Source: Desulfobacterales bacterium (GTDB lineage Bacteria > Desulfobacterota > DSM-4660 > Desulfatiglandales > Desulfatiglandaceae). From it: a stretch of 12,835 nt of DNA. Under the pieces are notes generated by a model. It did not search any database and was not told where the DNA came from. It worked only from the letters and a program-made list of their open reading frames with translations. How positions within the stretch are numbered: the stretch's first letter is position 1; each line of letters opens with the position of its first letter. The translations under genes were made by a program, and so were the position numbers. This document shows, in pieces, positions 6,541 through 12,835 of the stretch. The stretch is taken from the NCBI GenBank assembly GCA_021107495.1, contig JAIOSR010000478.1, forward strand, positions 1 through 12,835. Direction: 5' to 3'.

Positions 6541-7350
6541 ATGAACGATTTGGTGAAGAATAAGGAGAAGGATAAGTTGGCAAAAGATGATCGGCTTGAA
6601 GTCAATAACATGGAGCTCAGATTCGGCGGGGTAACCGCTCTTTCCCGGCTTAGCTATGATATTGGGCAAAGCCAGATAACTGCGATCATTGGTCCTAATG
6701 GCGCTGGCAAGACAAGTAACCTAAATTGCATAAACGGTTTTTATCAGCCCCAGCGTGGCGAAATATCCTTTAATGATAAAAAAATTAACGGTCTTCCTCC
6801 CTATAAAATAGCCCAGCTCGGCATTTCCCGTACATTTCAAAATATGCAGCTATACACGGGGCTCAGTACAGTTGATAATCTGATGGCTGCAAGACACATT
6901 CATCTAAGGCCAAAATTGCTGGCTTCATGCCTTTACTACGGCTGGGGACGGAATAAAGAAATAAAACATCGGGAGATAGTAGAAGAAATAATTGATTTTT
7001 TGGAAATGGAACCGATCAGACACAAGATAGTGGGTTCCCTACCTTACGGTGAAAGAAAACGCGTTGATCTGGGGAGGGCGCTGGCCCTGGAGCCCAGGCT
7101 GCTGCTTCTTGATGAACCAATGGCAGGGATGAACGTGGAAGAAAAAGAGGATATGGCAAGATTTATAATCGATATTAATGAGTTGAGGAAGATACCCATT
7201 GTCCTGGTGGAACATGACATGGGTGTGGTAATGGATATTTGCGATAAAGTCATTGTCCTTGATTTTGGGGTAAAGGTTGCCGAGGGCAGCCCCGAAGAGA
7301 TCAAGACCAATCCCGATGTCATTAGAGTGTACTTAGGCGATGAAGGCTAA
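6541..7350 (+). CDS. livG: Liv-type ABC transporter ATP-binding protein
   Basis: This is a 269-residue ATPase that powers an ABC importer of the branched-chain amino acid/amide (HAAT) class on the cytoplasmic side. It has Walker A GPNGAGKT (51-58), Q-loop RTFQ (97-100), signature region LPYGERKRV (167-175, diverged from LSGGQ), Walker B RLLLLDEP (186-193) and H-loop H225 (VEHD). The FGG-x-TAL start and the C-terminal EGSPEEIKTNPDVIRVYLG are typical of LivG rather than LivF. The ATG at 6541 has only a weak ribosome site. A TTG at 6577 has AAGGAG 9 nt upstream and would give a product starting close to where the family normally starts, so it may be the true start. It lies 38 nt before the acyl-CoA ligase. 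The substrate is probably an organic acid rather than an amino acid, judged by the neighbours. Confidence 0.9.
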   Translation: MNDLVKNKEKDKLAKDDRLEVNNMELRFGGVTALSRLSYDIGQSQITAIIGPNGAGKTSNLNCINGFYQPQRGEISFNDKKINGLPPYKIAQLGISRTFQNMQLYTGLSTVDNLMAARHIHLRPKLLASCLYYGWGRNKEIKHREIVEEIIDFLEMEPIRHKIVGSLPYGERKRVDLGRALALEPRLLLLDEPMAGMNVEEKEDMARFIIDINELRKIPIVLVEHDMGVVMDICDKVIVLDFGVKVAEGSPEEIKTNPDVIRVYLGDEG

Positions 7351-7388
7351 GCTAAAATCAAAATACGCAAAAGGATGGACAGACCCAA

Positions 7389-9290
7389 ATGAATAATAAG
7401 CCAGACACACTGCCCAAACTTTTGAAGGCAAAATATGAAAAGTATGGCGACCGCAAGCTAAGTATGGCGGTCAAGGATTACGGAATTTGGCAACCCTATA
7501 CGTGGCAGGATTACTATACAAAGGTAAAATACGTCTGCCTGGGTTTAATGGAATTGGGTCTGGAGAAAGGTGATAAGATATCGATTTTGGGGGAGACCAA
7601 ACCCGAAGCCTATTGGGCAGAGCTGGCCGTTCAGGCAATCGGAGGGACTGCAGTAGGAATATTTACGGACTGCTTGCCGAATGAAGTCGAATACTTTGCA
7701 AAGCATTCGGACTCGAAATTTATCGTGGCACACGATCAGGAGCAGGTGGACAAGGTACTGCAAATCAAAAGTAATGTCCCTTTACTCACAAAGGTCATAT
7801 ATTGGGATCCCAAAGGATTATGGAGTTACAAAGACGATATCTTGATCAGTCTTGATGAAGTATTAGAGTTAGGTAAGAAATACGAAGAATCCCATCGAGG
7901 TCTTTTTGAAAAGGTGATTGATGAGGGCAGAGAAAATGATACTGCTGTTTTATGCTATACGTCCGGTACAACCGGAAATCCTAAGGGTGTTATGATTAGC
8001 CATAAATGTCTAATCGGGAATGCCAAGATATGGGCTGAGAAGCTGGACCAATGGGACGACAAAGATCATTATGTCTCTTTTTTGCCTCTGGCCTGGATAA
8101 CGGAACAGATGATGATCGCCTCTACACTGACTGCCGGTGTCGTTGTAAATTTCACTGAAAAAGCCGAAACCGTACAACAGGATATCAGGGAGGTCGGACC
8201 TCAGATCTTATTCTGGGGAGCCCGGAACTGGGAAAGCGTTAACCGGCTCATACAGGCAAAGATCATGGATACTACATTCCTTAACCGGTTGTTGTATAAA
8301 TTATTTTTGCCCATCGGCTATAGGATGGTAGACATCCAGACGAAAGGGGAAAAGGCGGGGATCCTGTGGAAATCTCTGTATCGGATTGCAAATTGGGGGC
8401 TTTTCAGAGACCTTCGAGACAGGGTTGGACTGCTCAGGGTAAAGCATGCCTACACCGGGGGAGCACCTACGAGCCCTGATGTTATTCGTTACTTTCAGGC
8501 AATTGGGATACGGATCCAGGTAGCTTATGGGTCTTCAGAATTCCCGTTGATTTCCTTGGAGAGTGGCAGCGGTGTGAACACAGGAACTTCAGGCCTGCCT
8601 AGTCCTGATGTAGAAGTAAAGATATCCCCCGAGGGTGAGATTATTGCTAAAGGCCCATACATGTTTTCAGGATATTACAAAAATCCGGAAGCCACTGACG
8701 AAAAGGTCAAGGACGGTTGGTATTACACCGAAGATTTTGGGCACATTACCGAAGAAGGGGAACTTGTGGTGATGGATCGTTTGAGTGATATTCGTACGTT
8801 GAGGAATGGCGAGAAGTATTCCCCTCAATATATCGAGAGCCGGCTGAGATTCAGCCCGTATATGAAAGATCTGTTGGTGGTTGGGGGGGAAGAGCATGAC
8901 TATGTCTGCGGCCTTGTCAATATTGATATGGATAACGTTGGACGTTGGGCGGAGATCAGAAAAATTCCCTATACCAGTTACACGGACTTGTCTCAAAAAC
9001 CAGAAGTCATAGCATTGATCAAACAAGAATTTATTAGAGTGAACAAGCTGATCCCCAAGCATGCCGGGGTAAGAAAATTCATCAACATGCATAAAGAGTT
9101 TGATGCTGATGACGCTGAACTTACGAGAACCAGAAAAATAAAAAGGGATTTTATGGAAAAGCGGTATAGCCAAATGATTAAAGCAATTTATGATGATATG
9201 AATGAGCTAAGTCTCGAAGCGTCCGTGACTTACAGAGACGGCAGGAAGGGTACAATTAAGACGAACGTTAAGATTAACACTATGAATTGA
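7389..9290 (+). CDS. AMP-dependent acyl-CoA ligase (long-chain type)
   Basis: This is a 633-residue adenylate-forming enzyme. It should activate a carboxylic acid with ATP and CoA to acyl-CoA, AMP and pyrophosphate. Motifs are the phosphate-binding loop TSGTTGNPKG (191-200), YGSSE (380-384), GWYYTED (443-449, in place of the usual TGD), the hinge region DRLSDIRTLRNGEKYSP (463-479) and the C-terminal TRTRKIKR (579-586), where K583 is the likely catalytic lysine. Length fits the long-chain/ACSL-like group, longer than FadD. The adenylation and C-terminal subdomains are intact. It sits between livG and livH, with gaps of 38 and 15 nt, so it is probably made together with the transporter and activates what the transporter delivers. 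The exact acid cannot be inferred, and the long-chain name describes the family, not a proven substrate. Confidence 0.9.
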   Translation: MNNKPDTLPKLLKAKYEKYGDRKLSMAVKDYGIWQPYTWQDYYTKVKYVCLGLMELGLEKGDKISILGETKPEAYWAELAVQAIGGTAVGIFTDCLPNEVEYFAKHSDSKFIVAHDQEQVDKVLQIKSNVPLLTKVIYWDPKGLWSYKDDILISLDEVLELGKKYEESHRGLFEKVIDEGRENDTAVLCYTSGTTGNPKGVMISHKCLIGNAKIWAEKLDQWDDKDHYVSFLPLAWITEQMMIASTLTAGVVVNFTEKAETVQQDIREVGPQILFWGARNWESVNRLIQAKIMDTTFLNRLLYKLFLPIGYRMVDIQTKGEKAGILWKSLYRIANWGLFRDLRDRVGLLRVKHAYTGGAPTSPDVIRYFQAIGIRIQVAYGSSEFPLISLESGSGVNTGTSGLPSPDVEVKISPEGEIIAKGPYMFSGYYKNPEATDEKVKDGWYYTEDFGHITEEGELVVMDRLSDIRTLRNGEKYSPQYIESRLRFSPYMKDLLVVGGEEHDYVCGLVNIDMDNVGRWAEIRKIPYTSYTDLSQKPEVIALIKQEFIRVNKLIPKHAGVRKFINMHKEFDADDAELTRTRKIKRDFMEKRYSQMIKAIYDDMNELSLEASVTYRDGRKGTIKTNVKINTMN

Positions 9291-9305
9291 AAGAGGAAGA
9301 AAACG

Positions 9306-10178
9306 GTGACAACCTTTTTTCAGTTTTTTGTAAACGGTGTCATGAGCGGCGGTGTGTATTCCCTTATCGCTTTAGGTATTGTCCTGATCTATAAATCAAG
9401 CAGCATCTTTAATTTTGCCATAGGCGAGATGGTGATGCTCGGGGCATTTTTCATGTGGACATTCTTCGATATGTTTGGATTACCGTTCACGTTAAGCCTT
9501 ATTCTGACAATTCTGGCCTCCGGTGGTCTCGGTTTTCTCATGCAAAAATTGGCCATCCAGCCACTTATCGGTCAACCCATTCTGAGTGCAATACTGGTCA
9601 CCTTGGGTCTGTCGCATATCCTGAGCGGAGCTGCCATGCTGACATGGGGCGGAACCACGGAGAGATTGAGCGCCACCCTACCCGGTAAGCCCTTATTGAT
9701 AGGCGATGTTATAATTCCCCATGATCTATTGTGGTGTTTCGTTGTAGCGGTTTTTATCTTTGTGGTTTTTGGCCTGTTTTACAAGTATTCGAGGATCGGT
9801 TTGGCAATGCGAGCGGTTGCTGAAGATCACGAGATAGCACAGGCACGGGGAATAAATGTCAGAACCACCTTTGCTGTGATCTGGTTTGTTGCCGGAGTAA
9901 TAGCTTCGGTAGGCGGCATACTTTTAGGATTTCGGCTTGGGGTGACCCAGTTTTTGAGCTTAATCGCCCTAAAGGCATTTCCAGCCGTCCTTTTTGGTGG
10001 AATCGAGTCTATTGGAGGCGCCTTTCTGGGGGGTATTATAGTGGGCCTACTGGAAAGTCTGACAGGGGGCTATATTGATCCTTGGATTATGGAAATAAGC
10101 CCCTATATTATTTTGCTTTTAGTTTTGGTTATAAGACCCGAAGGTCTCTTTGGCTTGGAAAGGATAGAAAGGATATAA
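9306..10178 (+). CDS. livH: Liv-type ABC transporter permease LivH
   Basis: This is a 290-residue inner-membrane permease, one half of the transport channel, with about eight hydrophobic segments spread over the chain. Family marks are GVMSGGVYSLIALGIVLIYK (11-30), FAIGEM (37-42), the cytoplasmic ATPase-docking loop GLAMRAVAEDHEIAQARGI (165-183), KAFPAVLFGGIESIGGAFLG (223-242) and the end LVIRPEGLFG (274-283). Length and ending are normal. It starts with GTG preceded by GAGGAAG, 15 nt after the ligase stop, and ends 1 nt before the livM start, so translation of livH and livM is probably coupled. Confidence 0.92.
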   Translation: MTTFFQFFVNGVMSGGVYSLIALGIVLIYKSSSIFNFAIGEMVMLGAFFMWTFFDMFGLPFTLSLILTILASGGLGFLMQKLAIQPLIGQPILSAILVTLGLSHILSGAAMLTWGGTTERLSATLPGKPLLIGDVIIPHDLLWCFVVAVFIFVVFGLFYKYSRIGLAMRAVAEDHEIAQARGINVRTTFAVIWFVAGVIASVGGILLGFRLGVTQFLSLIALKAFPAVLFGGIESIGGAFLGGIIVGLLESLTGGYIDPWIMEISPYIILLLVLVIRPEGLFGLERIERI

Positions 10179-10179
10179 C

Positions 10180-11241
10180 ATGGGTGCCTATTGTCCTTGT
10201 GGTACGCGTAATTTCAATTACAAAAAAGATATGGCTATTGTTCGAACGCCCTTTCATTGGGCGGCATTGGTCATTCTGCTTTTGCTTCTCTTTCTTTTTC
10301 CGACATTCTTTGGGGGAGTGCTGGTAAATCTGGTGAACGAGATCGCAATTATAACCCTAGCGGTTATGGGCCTTAATATCCTGACCGGATTGTGTGGGCA
10401 GATTTCATTGGGGCAATCGGCGTTTATGTGTGTTGGCGCTTATACTACAGGAATCCTTGCTGCCACATATAATATCCACTTCCTGGTTGCCCTGCCTTGC
10501 GGCGCTTTGGGGGCGGGAATAATTGGGCTGGTTTTTGGCCTTCCATCTGTGAAAATTAAGGGTTTTTACATTGCAATGGCTACATTAGCCGCCCAGTTTA
10601 TCATACCGGCCCTGATTGCCACACCTCTCGAATTTATCACCAACGGAAGCAATAGCCTGCGCATCCCCTCCCCGGAATTGGGAGGCATCGTCTTTAATTC
10701 TCCGCAGAGTATGTTCTATATTATTATACCTATCACGGTAATCATGGTATTTTTTGCAGAGAATCTTACTCGCACAGGGATCGGAAGGGCATTTGTGGCC
10801 ATTCGGGATGATGATTTGGCAGCGGATGTTATGGGTATTGATATCTTTCGATATAAACTCCTGGCATTTTTTGTCTGCGCTGTGTATGCCGGAATGGCTG
10901 GTGGGTTATGGGCTTACTGGTTGCGATCCATAAATCCGGACCATTTCCATCTACACGAGTCCATAAAGTTTTTGGGAATGCTGGTCGTAGGGGGAATGGG
11001 AAGCATACCAGGGGCTGTCTTTGGTGTCTCTTTTTTACTTTTCATGGATTATTTTGTAAGAGAATTTGGCATGCAGATGAGCACTTTTTTCCCAATGTGG
11101 GCACCTGCTTTTCAGCAGGCCTCAGTTCCCTTACTCTATGGGCTTGTCATAGTGCTGTTCCTTATTTTTGAACCAAGAGGGCTTGCCCATAGGTGGACGG
11201 TCTTGAAATCCTCTTACAGGCTGCGTCCATTCTCTTATTAG
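10180..11241 (+). CDS. livM: Liv-type ABC transporter permease LivM
   Basis: This is a 353-residue inner-membrane permease, the partner of LivH. A polar N-terminal segment with two cysteines (CPCG, 5-8) comes before the first membrane helix (about 27-43). The core has the LivM signature GQISLGQSAFM (73-83), the ATPase-docking loop GRAFVAIRDDDLAADVMGI (202-220) and GMLVVGGMGSIPGAVFG in the later helices. It ends with LFLIFEPRGLAHRW and a short basic tail. The start lies 1 nt after the livH stop. A later in-frame ATG at codon 18 (MAIVRTP) is possible but has no better ribosome site. The gene order livG-ligase-livH-livM-livK indicates one transporter. Confidence 0.92.
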   Translation: MGAYCPCGTRNFNYKKDMAIVRTPFHWAALVILLLLLFLFPTFFGGVLVNLVNEIAIITLAVMGLNILTGLCGQISLGQSAFMCVGAYTTGILAATYNIHFLVALPCGALGAGIIGLVFGLPSVKIKGFYIAMATLAAQFIIPALIATPLEFITNGSNSLRIPSPELGGIVFNSPQSMFYIIIPITVIMVFFAENLTRTGIGRAFVAIRDDDLAADVMGIDIFRYKLLAFFVCAVYAGMAGGLWAYWLRSINPDHFHLHESIKFLGMLVVGGMGSIPGAVFGVSFLLFMDYFVREFGMQMSTFFPMWAPAFQQASVPLLYGLVIVLFLIFEPRGLAHRWTVLKSSYRLRPFSY

Positions 11242-11404
11242 CTCAAAAATGGTTTATTTTCTCAAAAAGCATCTTTAGTCGTTATGAAAGGAATGTGAGT
11301 AACAAAAGGAGTGGAAATTCGTGCGACAAGATCCTGACTTGATCGTTAATCTTTCCAGTCCAAAACCGTAAACCTTTTACTAATCTTGAGAAGGGGGAAT
11401 CCAC
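11242..11404 (+). other. livM-livK spacer
   Basis: This 163-nt gap has no supported gene and no clear terminator. AAGGGGG at 11391-11397 is the ribosome binding site for livK. Such a gap before a binding-protein gene could hold a promoter or processing site that gives extra binding protein, but no convincing -35/-10 or -24/-12 pair was seen. Confidence 0.4.
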
Positions 11405-12673
11405 ATGAAAATGGAAAAGTCTCTTAGAATGAAATGCGCATTAATTTTGATGATTGTTTTTTTTGTTTTTCCCGCAATGAATGCGGTGGCTGAACAGGCA
11501 AAGCCGGAAAAATTTACTTTTTATCTGACAGGTGATTTGAGCGGACCAATGGGGCCGATGAATTGTTCTATGATCCCAGCCCTTTCTGACTTCTGTGAGT
11601 GGTTTAACGCTGAAAAAGGCGGTATAAGAGGCGTGCCCTTTGCTTTCGTGGCCAAAGACAACACGGGGAACGTTTCTAAGGGGGTGGCCGCTTATGAATA
11701 TTTCCGTCAACAGAAGCCTAAGCCAGTTGTCGGGTCTTTTCACCCGGCATTTGTGGGTGAGGCATTAAAGGACCGCCTCGCTGAGGATAAAATTGTCGAT
11801 TTTTTCAATACAGCTTCAAATCCCATTTTATTTCCGGTCGGCTACCTTGTGGGGTGCTGCCCGTCATACGCCAGTGGCGTCGCAGCTGCAATGAATTGGG
11901 TAAAGAAAAATTGGAAAGGTGGAAAGATCAAGCTCGGACTACTGACCTGGAACAATTCCTATGGAAAGGCTATTTTCGACCCTGAGCTCAGAAAATGGAT
12001 CGAACAGAGAGATTGGATAGAGCTTGTAGGCGAAGAGGTTTTCAGCCCAAGAGATGTGACTGTATCCACACAGGTTATACGTTTGAAAAATAAAGGTGCG
12101 AACTGGATTGTGGACAATACCCTTGGAAACGGCCCGGTCCTTGTTAGAAAAAGCCTTCGTTCTATGGGGCTACTGAGCCAGGATATAAATGATACGACAC
12201 CAGGAAAGATCCATCATGCAACAAATGCATGGGGTATGGATGACTCTGCCGTAAGAGTGGGAGGAGTTGAACTAATGAGCGGGATGGTTGGTGTTCGTCC
12301 TTTTGCCTCATTTGCTGAGAAAGATAATCCGGGCGTCAAATTGGTGACGGAATGGTTGGACAAAAAGAAAAGAGGCAAGGCCATAAGAAATGCCTCTTAT
12401 TTGATCAAATGGGCAAAAATGTGGCTGATAACTGAAATCGTGGGCAAACTTGTCGATGAAAAAGGTTGGGAAGGCGTTACAGGCGAAAATTTTCTGCACG
12501 AAATATTGAATACGACAAACTTTAATTCCCTTGGAATTTGCGATTTTACTTATAGTTCTGATTATCCTATGCTTAAGCGCAGTAAGATTTACATGGTCCA
12601 GAAAAATGGCGACCTGTTACCCTGTAGCGATTATTATGAGCTTCCTGATTTGAGACCGGCAAAGTATAAATAA
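11405..12673 (+). CDS. livK: Periplasmic substrate-binding protein of the Liv-type ABC transporter
   Basis: This is a 422-residue type I periplasmic binding protein (Peripla_BP_6/LivK-like) that would capture the substrate and deliver it to LivHM. It has a signal peptide: charged start, hydrophobic run (about 11-24), and likely cleavage after NAVA (A29). The mature part shows FTFYLTGDLSGPMGP (37-51), FNAEKGGIRGVPF (67-79), FFNTASNP (133-140, ligand-site region), LLTWNNSYGKA (179-189) and FSPRDVTVSTQVIRLKNKGA (213-232). These fit the HAAT-type fold with two lobes. The mature protein has six cysteines (C54, C64, C151, C152, C379, C407), which is many for this family and could form disulfides. 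It follows livM by 163 nt with AAGGGGG before the ATG. The gene context points to an organic acid ligand. The symbol marks family, not specificity. Confidence 0.88.
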   Translation: MKMEKSLRMKCALILMIVFFVFPAMNAVAEQAKPEKFTFYLTGDLSGPMGPMNCSMIPALSDFCEWFNAEKGGIRGVPFAFVAKDNTGNVSKGVAAYEYFRQQKPKPVVGSFHPAFVGEALKDRLAEDKIVDFFNTASNPILFPVGYLVGCCPSYASGVAAAMNWVKKNWKGGKIKLGLLTWNNSYGKAIFDPELRKWIEQRDWIELVGEEVFSPRDVTVSTQVIRLKNKGANWIVDNTLGNGPVLVRKSLRSMGLLSQDINDTTPGKIHHATNAWGMDDSAVRVGGVELMSGMVGVRPFASFAEKDNPGVKLVTEWLDKKKRGKAIRNASYLIKWAKMWLITEIVGKLVDEKGWEGVTGENFLHEILNTTNFNSLGICDFTYSSDYPMLKRSKIYMVQKNGDLLPCSDYYELPDLRPAKYK

Positions 12674-12675
12674 AG

Positions 12676-12703
12676 AAGCCACAGTCCAATTGCTGCGGTT
12701 TTT
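12676..12703 (+). terminator. Likely intrinsic terminator after livK
   Basis: AAGCCACAG (12676-12684) can pair with CTGCGGTTT (12693-12701) around the loop TCCAATTG, with one A-C mismatch and one G-T pair. A short T-run follows. The same left arm (AGCCAC) can instead pair with GTGGCT (12718-12723), which is itself followed by GTTTTT, so either structure would end in a T-run. It starts 3 nt after the livK stop. Confidence 0.5.
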
Positions 12704-12755
12704 GTTTAACCCGAAGAGTGGCTGTTTTTAGCGGTTACTCTATGGATGAAATACG

Positions 12756-12791
12756 CCGGCAATGCCAGGCCGCTTTGCCTGGCAGTGCCGG
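12756..12791. repeat. Strong GC-rich palindromic hairpin (REP-like)
   Basis: CCGGCA (12756-12761) pairs with TGCCGG (12786-12791) and TGCCAGGC (12763-12770) pairs with GCCTGGCA (12777-12784). This gives 14 base pairs with a single A-G mismatch and a 6-nt loop (CGCTTT). No T-run follows. The form suits a repeated extragenic palindrome or an mRNA-stabilising element between livK and the next gene. A repeat count in the genome was not possible here. Confidence 0.6.
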
Positions 12792-12835
12792 GAAACACTG
12801 TTAAAATCCAAGAGGATGGGTATTCGTACGTTTCA

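Noticed and set aside
6526..6541. TGGCAG near the livG start as a second sigma-54 promoter
   Set aside because: The -24-like half is fine, but at the required spacing the -12 half reads CC instead of GC, and it overlaps the ATG, leaving no leader.
8667..9173. A 168-codon minus-strand frame opposite the acyl-CoA ligase
   Set aside because: It is antisense to conserved ligase motifs (A7, A8 and A10 regions) and its translation has no recognisable features.
11315..11370. Short leader peptide (GTG, 16 codons) in the livM-livK gap
   Set aside because: It is very short, has no regulatory codon run or attenuator hairpin, and can be explained by chance.
12743..12805. A 20-codon frame beginning ATGGATGAAATA after livK
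   Set aside because: It is short, lacks a clear ribosome site and runs through the strong palindromic hairpin.

Overview
The window reads as part of a chromosome of an anaerobic, probably deltaproteobacterial (Desulfobacterota-type) organism. This is an inference from gene content: a PAS/AAA+ sigma-54 activator, an acyl-CoA dehydrogenase with its own EtfBA, a branched-chain-amino-acid-type (Liv) ABC transporter with an acyl-CoA ligase gene inside its operon, and an IS1380-type transposase remnant. No rRNA, tRNA or CRISPR array was seen.

Layout. Positions 1-215 hold the end of a major-facilitator transporter gene. A gene-poor stretch follows, then a truncated IS1380-family transposase on the minus strand (450-1187), whose upstream end keeps a likely promoter, a Shine-Dalgarno-masking hairpin and a possible terminal inverted repeat. 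From about 1548 to 12673 every gene is on the plus strand: a sigma-54 enhancer-binding regulator; a sigma-54 (-24/-12) promoter at 3098-3113; acyl-CoA dehydrogenase; etfB; etfA; livG-type ATPase; long-chain-type acyl-CoA ligase; livH- and livM-type permeases; and a livK-type periplasmic binding protein. A likely terminator follows at 12676-12703, then a strong 14-bp hairpin at 12756-12791. The second ABC ATPase (livF) normally found with such transporters is not in the window.

How the genes fit together (inference). The binding protein and LivHMG would bring a small carboxylic acid across the inner membrane. The acyl-CoA ligase would activate it to a CoA thioester. The acyl-CoA dehydrogenase would introduce a double bond and pass electrons to EtfAB. 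The adjacent activator, with a cysteine-rich PAS domain, probably turns on the operon through the sigma-54 promoter. The substrate cannot be read from the sequence. The dehydrogenase carries its catalytic glutamate at the position used by isovaleryl-CoA and long-chain acyl-CoA dehydrogenases, which is a clue to substrate shape.

Three long intergenic gaps (etfB-etfA 220 nt, etfA-livG 150 nt, livM-livK 163 nt) interrupt an otherwise tight operon. The first holds a 7-bp-period repeat and the second nested dyads, so internal promoters or processing sites are possible.
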